From contig JAUIBR010000003.1 in NCBI GenBank assembly GCA_030427705.1, positions 124,001 to 188,000 on the forward strand: a DNA stretch of 64,000 nt, written 5' to 3'. Both the position numbers and the translations under genes were made by a program. The notes beneath the pieces were generated by a model, which saw only the letters and a program-made list of their open reading frames with translations, ran no database searches and was not told the DNA's origin. The stretch comes from a bacterium. Lineage in GTDB: Bacteria; Myxococcota_A; Bradymonadia; Bradymonadales; Bradymonadaceae. Below, one piece after another: positions 1 to 9,300 of this stretch (positions within the stretch are counted from its first letter, which is position 1; every line of letters begins with the position of its first letter).

Positions 1-169
1 TACCGACCGGGTTCTGCGTGATGACCTGAAATGTCAGCGGCTGAACGAATTCCTGTGCGCCAGCGGTCATGACCACACGCACCTCATCGCCGCGTTTGAT
101 AAGCTCGCGCGCGATGCCGATGGCCTTGTAGGCCGCGATTCCCCCGGTGACTCCCAATACTACTTTCAT
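1..169 (-). CDS. coaBC: CoaBC phosphopantothenoylcysteine decarboxylase/synthase, N-terminal part
   Basis: The gene runs off the left edge; only about 56 N-terminal residues are visible. They begin MKVVLGVTGGIAAYKA, the flavin-binding start of the PPC decarboxylase (CoaC) half of Dfp/CoaBC, and continue as a Rossmann-like strand (VRVVMTAGAQEFVQPLTFQ), with the conserved A.eFV.plTfq segment. The family makes 4'-phosphopantothenoylcysteine and decarboxylates it in cytosolic coenzyme A synthesis. The ATG overlaps the stop of the upstream NUDIX gene as ATGA, so the two are probably translationally coupled. This fits the neighbour, a likely CoA pyrophosphatase. The synthase half cannot be checked here. 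Confidence 0.9.
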   Translation of the reverse strand, partial: MKVVLGVTGGIAAYKAIGIARELIKRGDEVRVVMTAGAQEFVQPLTFQVITQNPVG

Positions 170-759
170 CGTAACCCCAGGTACTCGAGCAGCGTGTACA
201 GCATGAATCCCGTTGCACCCCATACTACCTGATCTTCGTAATCGAAGTAGTGCATGGGGAATTCGTGATTCTCCCACGTTTGGTACTCAAGTCGATAAAT
301 GTCGTCTTGAGCGAAATGCATCAGGGGAGCCTGAATCAGAGTCTCAATCTCGTTGGGGTTCGGATCGAGCTCGTAGGGCTGCGGAAACTCGCCCACGTAG
401 GCGGTCACCGTGTAGCCCGTGATCGTCGGCAGCTTCAACAGCGCGCCATAAACCGTGACATCATCCGGCTCGAGCGCGATCTCTTCGTGTGACTCGCGAA
501 GCGCAGTCCACACCAAATCCCGGTCGTCTTCGTCCATCCGACCACCTGGAAAACTCACCTGTCCGGGATGCTTGTTAAGCGCCGGCGAGCGCTTCGTGAG
601 CACGACATCTAGCCCGTTTTCTGTAGGGGTGAGGGGAACCAGGACTGCCGCTGGGGTCAGCTCGTCGAACAGCTCAGCGGCCCACGTATCCTTGAAATCA
701 AAGCGCGGCTTGTCGGATAGCATCGACAGTTTGCGGCGGATTTCGTCAGTCGTGGTCAT
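166..759 (-). CDS. NUDIX hydrolase, CoA pyrophosphatase (NudL/YeaB) type
   Basis: A 197-residue NUDIX protein that probably cleaves CoA or related nucleoside diphosphate compounds in the cytosol. Near residues 54-76 it carries LTKRSPALNKHPGQVSFPGG, the signature that marks the CoA-pyrophosphatase subfamily, followed by the variant NUDIX box ending in REsHEE (about residues 88-93; catalytic and metal-binding Glu present). I chose the internal ATG at 759 over a longer reading frame because it overlaps the upstream stop as ATGA. The stop overlaps the start of coaBC in the same way, so CoA synthesis and CoA turnover genes sit in one coupled unit. Confidence 0.88.
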   Translation of the reverse strand: MTTTDEIRRKLSMLSDKPRFDFKDTWAAELFDELTPAAVLVPLTPTENGLDVVLTKRSPALNKHPGQVSFPGGRMDEDDRDLVWTALRESHEEIALEPDDVTVYGALLKLPTITGYTVTAYVGEFPQPYELDPNPNEIETLIQAPLMHFAQDDIYRLEYQTWENHEFPMHYFDYEDQVVWGATGFMLYTLLEYLGLR

Positions 760-1769
760 TTTCGAATACGTACCTTGAAGATGTTTCGGCCGTCTTCCTC
801 GTCCACCCACGTCACTTCGCAGATTTCGAGGGCGAGCTTACGGATTTGGCCGCGGCTAAGTCGGATGTGCGCGAATTCGTCGCCTTCGACGCGGATCACA
901 CGACACTTACCAAGCTTTGGATGATCCAAAATGTCCCCAGGCTTCATAAGCTCGGCATCATCATCGTCATCACCCAATGCATCCGGGTTAACACGCGGCG
1001 AAAGTTTGGTCGTCTTGCGCTTCTCGCGCTGGTCCGCCGGTTTGGAAACCTCTTCCGCAGCTTCTGCCGCTTCTTCCCATGACATCTGGGTTTGAGGCTC
1101 TTCTTCGGGCTCAGGTTCTGGTGCCGGCGCAGGCTCCGCCTTCTGTGGGTTCGGCTTCATTTGAACGGCGTTTTCGTCCTTCGCGAGCTTCGCTTCGGCG
1201 ATGCGCTCTGGTCGCTTTCGCTCCCGAATCGGGGCCTCTTCATCCGAGAAACGTACGATTCGTGCGATGGAGAGGTTGCCGTTTTCGTCCAGTTCGCGCT
1301 GGATTTCGATGTCTTCAAGCACATCGACAAAGAACTCAACATCCACCGCCGTCGCCTTTCGAATCATGCCGAAGACAAACTGCTGGCCAAACGGTCCGTC
1401 CCCGCAGAGCAGTGCCTCGAGCGCCATCACGACCTGACCTCCCATAACTGCAACGCGGCCAGCGCATTGCGCAATGCGGACGGTATCCCCGGAAACTGCG
1501 ATGGATTCGGTCTCTGATCCGTTCATTCGGACTAGATCGGTACCTTCGATGGTTCCATAGACCCGAACTTCTCCGGCCTGAACTTGTTGAAGTTCGCAGA
1601 GACGAGTGATGGCGGCGACGATGTCTTCGCCGGAATCTAGCCGCCCGACAAGGCGACGCGACGTTTTGGAGGGTTCTGCAATCACGACTTTCCTCGCAGA
1701 TTTTGGACGCGCAGAACCTTCTCCAAAGACGTTGAAATCAGCAAGCGCAATAAAACGGCTTGCGTTCAA
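756..1769 (-). CDS. PPC/DUF296-domain protein with acidic linker and small C-terminal beta domain
   Basis: A 337-residue protein. Residues about 27-150 look like a PPC (DUF296, PD1-like) domain: RRLVGRLDSGEDIVAAI, then GEVRVYGTIEGTDLV and a GQVVMALEALL strand-turn region. A charged Pro/Glu/Ala-rich linker follows (about 170-260). The last 65 residues (GDILDHPKLGKCRVIRVEGD) form a small beta domain. PPC domains trimerise and occur in DNA-associated and metabolite-binding proteins; the exact role here is unknown. The start is a TTG with GGAA about nine bases upstream; no better start was found. It heads the coupled NUDIX-coaBC chain. Confidence 0.7.
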   Translation of the reverse strand: MNASRFIALADFNVFGEGSARPKSARKVVIAEPSKTSRRLVGRLDSGEDIVAAITRLCELQQVQAGEVRVYGTIEGTDLVRMNGSETESIAVSGDTVRIAQCAGRVAVMGGQVVMALEALLCGDGPFGQQFVFGMIRKATAVDVEFFVDVLEDIEIQRELDENGNLSIARIVRFSDEEAPIRERKRPERIAEAKLAKDENAVQMKPNPQKAEPAPAPEPEPEEEPQTQMSWEEAAEAAEEVSKPADQREKRKTTKLSPRVNPDALGDDDDDAELMKPGDILDHPKLGKCRVIRVEGDEFAHIRLSRGQIRKLALEICEVTWVDEEDGRNIFKVRIRK

Positions 1770-1864
1770 TTTTTGGTTCCGTTAATAAGGCTCATTCTGC
1801 GCTAGGGCGAAATTTTGTTGTCCAACCCGCAGAATCATGGTTTACGGGCCAATAACCATGACTC

Positions 1865-1937
1865 GGGCCTATAGCTCAGTGGTTAGAGCTGCCGGCTCAT
1901 AACCGGCTGGTCCCAGGTTCGAATCCTGGTGGGCCCA
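1865..1937 (+). tRNA. tRNA with CAT anticodon, probably tRNA-Ile2
   Basis: A full cloverleaf can be drawn. The acceptor stem GGGCCTA/TGGGCCC has one U-G pair, the D arm is AGCTCAGTGGTTAGAGCT, the anticodon stem is GCCGG/CCGGC around loop CTCATAA, and the T arm contains GGTTCGAATCC. The discriminator is A and CCA is not encoded. CAT anticodons belong to initiator Met, elongator Met or the lysidine-modified Ile2. The normal G-C first pair argues against an initiator. The overall sequence resembles Ile2 tRNAs more than elongator Met, but that choice is tentative. Confidence 0.93.
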
Positions 1938-2079
1938 TTTACAAATGAATAGACATAAACGGTGATGCTCGAATTGCGCACGTGGAAGTACCTAGGGATG
2001 ATCTGGCAAACGTCAGAAACCCACTCAACCAGCCAAGATTTCCAAAAAGCAAACGACACCACCGCTAAGAATCCGATAA

Positions 2080-2114
2080 GAGGCGCCTGGACTACCCAGA
2101 CGCCTCATTTTTTT
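2080..2114 (+). terminator. Rho-independent terminator
   Basis: GAGGCG pairs with CGCCTC around an inner CTGG/CCAG stem and is followed by seven T residues. It lies 143 bases after the tRNA and just before the zinc-ribbon gene, so it probably ends the tRNA transcript. The bases between tRNA and terminator show no reading frame of note. Confidence 0.85.
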
Positions 2115-2147
2115 GTGTGAGATTAGCTAAATACGCGAGGACCGTGG

Positions 2148-2894
2148 ATGCGTGAGCAGTTGGCAAAACTTCGTGAGTTGCAAGAAATCGACCTCCAGAA
2201 GGATGAGTTTGAGACCGCGAAGAAGGAACTTCAGGGACATCTCGACGAAAACAAGGGCTTCCTCCAGAAGCTCGTGGACGATCTAGAGACGCAAAAGAGC
2301 GAGCTCGACGAAATCAAAGCACTTCGGTCGCAGAAGCAGACCGACCTGCGCGATATCCAAGAGCAACACTCCAAGCGCCGAAAGCGTCTGACGCAGGTTG
2401 GTTCCACCAAGGAATACAACGCTGTCGAAAAGGAAATTGAAGTACTCAAAAAGTCGGTTGAGCAGACCGAAGAAGAGTTGCTTCACCTGGCAGAAGTCAT
2501 CGAAGCCACTCAGGCTTCGACGAGTGAAAAGGAAGAGAAGATCAATCAGTTGCGTGAGAGCATCGAAGCCGAGGAAACCGCTTCGCACACGCAGATGAAA
2601 GAGATCATGAAGGGCATCGAGACGTTGCAGAAGCGCGAAGATGATGCCCGAGACACTGTGAGCAAGCGCGTACTTTATAAGTACGACTTCATTCGTAGCC
2701 GCCGTGATGGTCAAGCGCTCGTCGCTGCCAAAGACGGTCACTGCGAAGGTTGCTTCATGGCTCTTCCTGCCCAACTCTACATTGAAGTACAGCGCGGCGA
2801 AGCACTGGTAACGTGCCCAAGCTGCCAGCGAATCCTGTACTTCTGGGAAGATGAGGCTGACAACCAGGCAGAGCAGGCAGCAGCAGAAGCATAA
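2148..2894 (+). CDS. Coiled-coil C4 zinc-ribbon protein (zf-RING_7/DUF164 family)
   Basis: A 248-residue protein. Residues about 5-175 are a long heptad-like coiled coil rich in Glu, Lys and Gln. The C-terminal 50 residues form a four-Cys zinc ribbon with C199, C202, C223 and C226 (CEGC and CPSCQRIL). This is the usual architecture and length of the DUF164 family, whose members are thought to bind nucleic acids or act in envelope and division processes. The ATG at 2148 follows GCGAGGA. In many bacteria this gene lies just upstream of the RNase P RNA gene, as here. The tail is Ala/Gln/Glu-rich. Confidence 0.85.
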   Translation: MREQLAKLRELQEIDLQKDEFETAKKELQGHLDENKGFLQKLVDDLETQKSELDEIKALRSQKQTDLRDIQEQHSKRRKRLTQVGSTKEYNAVEKEIEVLKKSVEQTEEELLHLAEVIEATQASTSEKEEKINQLRESIEAEETASHTQMKEIMKGIETLQKREDDARDTVSKRVLYKYDFIRSRRDGQALVAAKDGHCEGCFMALPAQLYIEVQRGEALVTCPSCQRILYFWEDEADNQAEQAAAEA

Positions 2895-2971
2895 GGTTCT
2901 TGGTTCTTGGTTTTTGGTTCTTGGTTTGATTGAGTGGAACCAAGAACTAATAACAAAAGACCAAGAACCTT
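2893..2971 (+). repeat. GGTTCTTGG repeat hairpin after stop codon (family D)
   Basis: Starting at the last bases of the TAA stop, GGTTCTTGG is repeated in tandem, then its complement CCAAGAAC returns twice. AAGGTTCTTGGT (2893-2904) and ACCAAGAACCTT (2960-2971) form a perfect 12-bp stem. Copies of the same unit lie at 31193-31227 and 63427-63460. The hairpin could end or stabilise the upstream transcript, but there is no T run. Confidence 0.75.
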
Positions 2972-3005
2972 GACCGCCTTACGAATGCTTAACCGTCTTA
3001 CTAAG

Positions 3006-3360
3006 TTGCCTTTCGGGATAGTCGCCGGCGATTCGTCGCGGGAGGAAAGTCCGGGCATCGCAGGGAAGGGTGGTCGGTAACGCCGACCGGGGGTAACCCT
3101 AGGGATAGTGCCACAGAAAAGACACCGCCGGGCTCGACCCGGTAAGGTTGAAATGGTGAGGTAAGAGCTCACCGGGGTGTTGGTGACAACACCCGCCAGG
3201 TAAACCCCACCTGATGCAAGGTAAAGCGGAGCTGGGTTCGCCCGAGGGCTTCCCGTCCTTAATGCTCCAGGTAGCCGCTAGAGCGTCTTGGCAACAAGGC
3301 GCGTAGATGAATGACTATCACCGCGCAAGCGGTACAAAACCCGGCTTATAAGAAAGGCAG
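3006..3360 (+). ncRNA. rnpB: RNase P RNA, bacterial type A
   Basis: This is the catalytic RNA of RNase P, which trims tRNA 5' ends. Conserved blocks are readable in order: GAGGAAAGTCCGGGC near 3051, a CACAGAAAAGACACCG-like block near 3111, CCACCTGATGCAAGG near 3208, AGATGAATGACTATC near 3305 and ACAAAACCCGGCTTAT near 3334. TGCCTTTC (3007-3014) pairs with GAAAGGCA (3352-3359) as helix P1, which sets both ends to within a few bases. Its protein partner rnpA lies 57 kb away in this window. A strong terminator follows. Confidence 0.95.
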
Positions 3361-3364
3361 TACG

Positions 3365-3398
3365 AAAGGGCCCGGCTAATCGCCGGGCCCTTTCTGTT
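3365..3398 (+). terminator. Terminator of RNase P RNA
   Basis: AAAGGGCCCGGC and GCCGGGCCCTTT form a perfect 12-bp stem with a five-base loop, followed by a short T-rich stretch. The terminal AAA/TTT pairs allow it to work in both directions, although the minus-strand gene ends 144 bases further right. Confidence 0.9.
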
Positions 3399-3399
3399 G

Positions 3400-3541
3400 T
3401 CGCGCTTCGCGCTGGCGTCACGCTTCGCGTTGGCGTCGCCTTCGGCTGGGGTCGCGCTTCGCGCTGGCGTCGCGCTTCGCGCTGGGTTCGCTCGCCCTTC
3501 GGGCTTCGCTGGGTTCGCTCGCCCTTTGGGCTTCGCTGGTG
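3400..3541 (+). repeat. Tandem hairpin repeat array, family A
   Basis: About seven units share the linker GG(C/G)(G/T)TC and carry a variable mini-hairpin. Visible hairpins are GCGC-TTC-GCGC, ACGC-TTC-GCGT, GCC-TTC-GGC, GCCC-TTC-GGGC and GCCC-TTT-GGGC; arm changes are compensated. The array fills the spacer between rnpB and the lipoprotein and reaches the stop codon of the latter. Translations of the repeat give low-complexity FALAS-type peptides and should not be taken as genes. Confidence 0.85.
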
Positions 3542-4453
3542 TTAGCCCCCTGACAAATTTAGGCAAGCTTGCACGACCGTGGCATCCCCGCACGTTGAGG
3601 TATCATTTGCCCAGACAGGCAAATCGGTGATGCAGCGGTCGACTTCAGATAGACAAACAGGCGGTGGCCATGCGTCTTCGGGCGGTTTGATGGATAGGCC
3701 CGCGGCCGCAACACGCAGGGCGATCCGGGCTTTCTTCTGATAGCGAGAATCTGCTCCGTCGTAGACGTAAAAGTAGACCGGGTCGTCCGGAAAGTCGGCG
3801 GCGTATTGCAGGCTCTCGGGGCGCCAATCGACCCAATACAACCAGCCCGGATTGAATGTCAGTTCGGGATCTTGGTCGTCGTCGGTGAAGACGTATTGCA
3901 GCTCGAATCCTGGCTCGGTTTCGACGTTTGCGCGCATCACGATGCCGTTCATCGTCAGGATGGGAACCAGCCAATCGCCTACGGAAACTCGATGGGTGCC
4001 GTCGAGCTCGCTGAGTTTGGCGCGGATAGAAATCATGCCCGAGTAGTAGTCTTGCGAGCCGCCTTCGGGTTCGAACTCCATGAAAATCGGGTCGCCCGTC
4101 AGGACGCGCGACATCTCCTTTTCGTTCAGCAATAGTCGGAATTTGCGCGGCGAAACCATTTCGGCATCGATGTAGCGCCGGCCGGACACGAATGCACGAA
4201 TATGCTCGATGTCTTTGCTGACACGTCCGGACATCGTCCAGAAGATTTGGTTGTGTGAGTGGCGCGCTTCCGGTGCAGCCTCCAGCCACATCGACATCTT
4301 CGGAGCTTGGACTCGCCAGGCGTTCACCGAATCAGCGTGTTCAAGATCCACAAACTCAAGCGTTTGGCCCTCGTACGGTGGAGGCGGGTCGATGGTGTCT
4401 GCGCAACCTGTGAACAGAAGAAAAGCCAGTGAAATCAATAGAAAACGGAACAT
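3542..4453 (-). CDS. Secreted lipoprotein of unknown function
   Basis: A 303-residue protein beginning MFRFLLISLAFLLFTGC, a lipoprotein signal peptide with lipobox FTGC (Cys about residue 17), so it is probably anchored in the envelope. The rest is Trp- and Tyr-rich and likely beta-structured (GWLYWVDWRPESL, DDPVYFYVYDGAD), with four Cys near the C-terminus that could form disulphides. I recognise no catalytic motif or family. Hairpin arrays border both sides: family A touches its stop codon and a second copy lies upstream of its start. It is probably transcribed alone. Confidence 0.8.
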   Translation of the reverse strand: MFRFLLISLAFLLFTGCADTIDPPPPYEGQTLEFVDLEHADSVNAWRVQAPKMSMWLEAAPEARHSHNQIFWTMSGRVSKDIEHIRAFVSGRRYIDAEMVSPRKFRLLLNEKEMSRVLTGDPIFMEFEPEGGSQDYYSGMISIRAKLSELDGTHRVSVGDWLVPILTMNGIVMRANVETEPGFELQYVFTDDDQDPELTFNPGWLYWVDWRPESLQYAADFPDDPVYFYVYDGADSRYQKKARIALRVAAAGLSIKPPEDAWPPPVCLSEVDRCITDLPVWANDTSTCGDATVVQACLNLSGG

Positions 4454-4546
4454 AAGAAACCTCGATAGGTAGTAGATTCACCATTGAATCGAGGTCGTTC
4501 TCGTACGGGGGCACAAAAGCGTTTCCGAAAAAGTTCCGCACTCCAA

Positions 4547-4751
4547 AACCCACCAGCGAAGCCCAAAGGGCGAGCGACCCCAGCGAAGCCGAAGGCGAGC
4601 GACCCCAGCGAGGCCCGAAGGGCGAGCGACGCCAGCGCGAAGCGCGACGCCAGCGCGAAGCGCGACGCCAGCGCGAAGCGCGAACCCAGCCGAAGGCGAC
4701 GCCAACGCGAAGCGTGACGCCAGCGCGAAGCGCGACGCCAGCGCGAAGCAC
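4547..4751 (-). repeat. Tandem hairpin repeat array, family A (reverse orientation)
   Basis: About ten units of the family A repeat read in the opposite sense to the 3400 copy (CCAGCGAAGCCCAAAGGGC, CCAGCGCGAAGCGCGAC, GCCAACGCGAAGCGTGACG). The ACGC/GCGT variant is again present with both arms changed. It fills the divergent spacer between the 3542 lipoprotein and the 4818 propeller gene, so this copy lies in promoter territory rather than at 3' ends. The remaining spacer bases show no clear promoter. Confidence 0.85.
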
Positions 4752-4817
4752 GATTTCCGCGCTTGCTATAAAGCGGCGCGAAATGATAATGCACCTCGTC
4801 TTATTGCCGCATGAGAT

Positions 4818-6395
4818 ATGGGCGTAGTGAGTAGAACCTTTAAATTTTTGCTGTTGGCTTCGGTGGTGCTTGGTACCGGCTGCGGAGAGGCGTTTGTCGA
4901 CCCGCTTCCACCTCGTGACCGTCTACATTGGCCAATCGGGCTTCAGGTCCATCCAAACGGCGACTTTCTTTACGTCGTAAACAGCAACTTCGACACGCGA
5001 TTTCGTGAGGATCTTGGTGGGACGGTTTCGGTCATCGACCTCGTGAATTTCGAGATCCTGCCCGACCGTGGCCCATTCATTCCGTCGTTTGGCGGAAAAA
5101 TGCAGCTCAACGGCGATGCTTCGAAGGTCTACGTCTCGGTCCGCCTCGAAAACCAAGTGATGGCGCTTGATGTCGCACCCGATGGTTCGGCGATTTCCTG
5201 CGATGAGTCGGGTGAGCCTTCCAGTGATGGTCGTGCGTGCTCGTTGAGTCGCGTGCCTGACCGCTCGCAAGGTGCGGAGCTACCTTCTGACCCATTTGGT
5301 CTGGACGTTGTCACAACCGATGTTCGTCAGAGTGTAACGGTCGAAGCGGCGCTCGAGGGCACATACACTGTGGATCTCGTGCGACCGGATGGGAACGCAA
5401 ACCAGGTCGCGTTTGATGCGACATCACAAAGTGAAGAGGACATTGCGGCGGAACTCGCGGCGCAGATCGACCTCTTGATGGACTACACGGCTAGCGCAAA
5501 CGGCACCCGATTGGCGATTGAGCCAATCAACGACGAGCCTTTCACAGCGCGTGTATTCTTCGACCCGCCGATGGGACAGGACGCTCCAGAAGAGGCGCCC
5601 GTCTCGGTGTTAAACGAATCGGTAGACCTGCTTGGGCTCGCGCATTTGCGTAGCCAAAATGTGACCAGCATTTCGTTGCCAGGCCAGAGTTTGGACACGG
5701 CGACGATGAAATATGCCGAGCTGATTAATGGCTCAAACGACGTGGCACACCGGCCAGGAACACGTGATTTTTACGTGGCTGGCCGTGCATCGCGCGACAT
5801 CATCATCTATCAGCCGTACCTGAACGAGCAGAACGAAGTGCAGGCCATCATTGACCGTGGCCGCATCACGTTGAATCACCTGACCAGTCAGGTCGACACC
5901 CGTGCGCTGCTCTTTGAGCCCGACGGAGACACGCTTTATGCCGTGTCGCGATTCCCGGACGCGATCCACACGATTGACCTGCGTCAATCCGATGCGGAAC
6001 GTGGTACTGGGCAGCTGAACCGAGTGATTCGGTCGACGCCGATTGAGCGCCGACCGTCCGATATTACGCGTCACTTGCGTATCACGGACAACCGTCCGCT
6101 GCTGTATATCCCATGCTTTGAAGCGCAGTTGATTCAGGTCTTTGACCCGCAATTGGACGCGGTTATCGACGAGATTGAGTTGGGCGCGCGGCCCTATGAC
6201 TTTGTGACCGATGCCGGTCCGAACTGTGTTCCCGGTAGCGGACGTTGCCTTGCATACGTCTCACTCTTCGACGACCTCCCCCGCGCGGGCGGAAGCTGCG
6301 AAGAGGTTCGCGACCAGCCCTGTGGCTCGGTCGGCGTCATCGACTTGGACCCGCTTAGTCCCCGATACCATCAGCTCGTAGCCAAGATTTTCTAA
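4818..6395 (+). CDS. YVTN-type beta-propeller lipoprotein
   Basis: A 525-residue protein. The signal peptide ends in the lipobox LGTGC (Cys about residue 22). The body has repeated propeller blades of the YncE/YVTN kind: IGLQVHPNGDFLYVVNSNFD, GGTVSVIDLV, GKMQLNGDASKVYVSV, and near the C-terminus YDFVTDAGPNC and SVGVIDLDPL. Such proteins are surface or periplasmic scaffolds; no catalytic residues are evident. Four Cys in the last blade may form disulphides. It is the first of three tightly packed genes, with only three bases before the next ATG, so the three products probably act together in the envelope. Confidence 0.82.
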   Translation: MGVVSRTFKFLLLASVVLGTGCGEAFVDPLPPRDRLHWPIGLQVHPNGDFLYVVNSNFDTRFREDLGGTVSVIDLVNFEILPDRGPFIPSFGGKMQLNGDASKVYVSVRLENQVMALDVAPDGSAISCDESGEPSSDGRACSLSRVPDRSQGAELPSDPFGLDVVTTDVRQSVTVEAALEGTYTVDLVRPDGNANQVAFDATSQSEEDIAAELAAQIDLLMDYTASANGTRLAIEPINDEPFTARVFFDPPMGQDAPEEAPVSVLNESVDLLGLAHLRSQNVTSISLPGQSLDTATMKYAELINGSNDVAHRPGTRDFYVAGRASRDIIIYQPYLNEQNEVQAIIDRGRITLNHLTSQVDTRALLFEPDGDTLYAVSRFPDAIHTIDLRQSDAERGTGQLNRVIRSTPIERRPSDITRHLRITDNRPLLYIPCFEAQLIQVFDPQLDAVIDEIELGARPYDFVTDAGPNCVPGSGRCLAYVSLFDDLPRAGGSCEEVRDQPCGSVGVIDLDPLSPRYHQLVAKIF

Positions 6396-6398
6396 CCC

Positions 6399-9300
6399 AT
6401 GAAACGACGTAGTTTTTACATTCTGGTTGGACTCTTGGGCCTTGCGACTGCGTGCCAGGATCCTGTCTTGGTTCCGGCTGCAAGCTTGGATGGTCCGACC
6501 GCGATTGAATTTGCAGTGGGAACCATCTGCCTGCGCGGCGATGACAGTGGCAACTTGCGAACCGTCGTTAAGGAAATCTGCGCAGATCGCGACCCATCAA
6601 ACTCCGGTGAACCACGCAAAGTGGGCGGCGTTGGCCTCTTGGTGAATGAAAACAGCGACCGCCTGTCGTTCTTCTCGGTTGGGGGCGAAGTTGAGCTCGC
6701 GAACCTACGAAGCGATGTTCCAGGGGTGACACATACGCCCGTGGGTCGACTTCCTGTTGACGTAGCGGCTTCGCCAGATGGCACCGTCGCATACACTTTG
6801 AACCAGATCGACCGCGACATCTCCATCGTCTCGCTTTGGGACTTTGAACCCTTGCCGCAGCGATACGTACTGCCGCGCACGCCCATCGCGTTTGACGTGC
6901 GCAAGAGCACCGGCGACATCATCGTTGCGGTCAATGCGCCCACGACACTGCTGTCGTTTGGCGGCTCGTCATGTGCAAACATCAACGATTGTGTGGTCGA
7001 TGACCGTGCCCCCATTACGCTAGACCTTCGCGGAACCATCACCGACATGGTGATCTCGCCGCGCAACGACAAGGCGTACGTCACCTACCGAGAGCTCGAT
7101 GAGATCGACGTCATCGATCTTGATTCGTTCCAGATCTCAAACACGATTCCGGTCGCGTTCGAATGCTCGGATGGAATCGACAACGACGGAGACGGGCTCA
7201 TCGATCAGGCTGATGTGCAGTGCTACGGCCCCAACGGCGCGGAATCGCCCGGCGGAGCTGGACGTGATGCACAGCGAGACTGCGCTGACGAAATCGATAA
7301 TGACATGGATGGGTTGATCGACCGCGATGACCCAGATTGTCTTGGAAGCGCCGGAACCGAAGATTCTGGCAGTCCCCCTCCGGCCTCTGCATGTTCGGAT
7401 GGTGTCGACAACGATGACGATGGTCTTGCTGACTATCCAAACGACCCCAAATGTTATGGAGCGTACGGCCGAACCGAAAACGCTCGAGTCCAACGTGGAT
7501 TCGATGCCATCGATATCGATGAGCTTGCGGCGTTTGTGTATGCGGTCGACCGTGCACGCAATCAGGTCGTCGTGATCGATGCAACTCGCGAGGTGTTGAT
7601 TGACGCACCTGCCTCAGCAATCCCAAGTGGAAGTGTCGTGAGTGCGAACTTCGGGATGCCAACGGCGCCATCTCCACTCGATGTCGTCGCGACGGTGGAC
7701 CGGCTGTGCATCGACCCACGAAGCGACCAAACGATCTCGTGCACGGAGCTCTTCCTCAAGACGATCTACAATCCAGCTGGGTTGTACGGGCGTCCGGTTA
7801 CCACGATCAACGAACCAGATATCGCAGTTCGCTACGAGTATAATGCTTGGGTTTCCGAGGATACGGGCCGGCTGCGAAAGCTCAGGGTCATGACGACCTA
7901 TTGTCATGTGCCGATTACGGCGGCGAGCTTCCCGGAGCTGACATCGCCATTTACCGACCTCGAGGCATATGAGCAAAGCCCGGAAGCCGGGTGCTTTGTG
8001 GTGCCTGAGCTTCCACTTGTTGCCCGCGATGACTGGCAGGGTAGCTGTGACGCGCCATGTGTCGATTGCGACGAAGAAGAGCTGAAAGAGCGATTCTACT
8101 GCCAGGATGCATCGGGAACTCCGACAGGCGTTATCGTCAATCCATTGATGAGCATCGAAGATCTGGACCGTCGACAAGCAGTATTCGCGCAGGGCCGATG
8201 CGACAAACCGCCTGCTATTGACGCGGAAATGCGAGAGTTTGCTGCAAACAACAACGCACCGCGCAATTTCTCGTGCGTCTCGAATCTTCTGCCTCAGCCA
8301 ATGGAGCTGGACTTGTTGCGCGATGAACAAGCGGTCGATGAAGATGGGGACCCCCTGTTTAGCCGGAATCGCTTCAGCCGAGCGGATTCTTTCTTGGCTC
8401 GACGACGTGCGGAGTCGCTGCGCCAATCTCGCTATCTTTCGTCGTACGAAGATGAATTTGGCAATCTGCCGGTGGCAGGTGGCGACCCTGTCGCACAGTT
8501 CACGCGTTTTGAGCGCTCCTACGATGAACGCATCTTCAACGAGACCTGGTCGGTGTCGTACGAGGGTGAGTTGCCCGATGCGCGGCGCTCGGATGGGCTG
8601 GTCGCGCGCGATACTGAAGAGGTTGACGGCGTTGAGACCGTTGTGTTCTCGGCCGGTGGCCTTGATGTTTGCGCCGCGGGTGTTGAGGTTGGTGACCTGC
8701 TAACGATTACTTCGCCGCTCACCGATGTCGCAGATTGCGTGGACTTGGACGGCGGTGACGAATTCCTCACCTACCGAGTCGTGGATCGGGACGCGAGCTC
8801 CTACCGCCTGGCGGTTATCTCCTGCATTCCACCTGACGAAGGCTGGAACGTGTGGACTGGTGCCGTCGACAGCGCGTGGAACAATCCCGACAACTGGGAA
8901 AAAGGCCGTGTCCCGCTGACTACGGACGAAGTGTATATTTGTGGCGAAGCACCGAATCAGCCTGTTCTAAGCGAAGATACCGAAGTCGCTGACATCATTC
9001 TGGCGGCCGACGGACAGGTCGACCTGGCTGGTTTCGATATCGCTCCGTTACTGCCAGAAGCTCAAGAAACTCCAATCTATGCGCAGTCGCTCCCACGATT
9101 TGAGTGCTTCGAGACTGGAACGTCCTATTCAGTCCGGCCGTATCAGGCTTGGACGGTTAGCGGTAGCCGTAGCGGGTTCTCGAGCCCCAACGAATCTGTA
9201 TTTGGTGAGTGTCTGCCGGTGCTCGGGTCCGACCTTAGCGAGCAATCGCCCGACGACTTTGGGCCCGCTCGGATGGGGCGCGTCAAAACCGGCGAAGTCT

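Noticed and set aside
3400-3541. Possible CRISPR array
   Set aside because: Units are contiguous and only about 15-25 bases, with variable hairpins in place of unique spacers, and no cas genes are present.
4435-4794. Open frames giving RWRRASRWRRAS or FALASRFALAS peptides
   Set aside because: These are translations of the family A hairpin array, which is intergenic at several unrelated places; no start signals or conserved domains.
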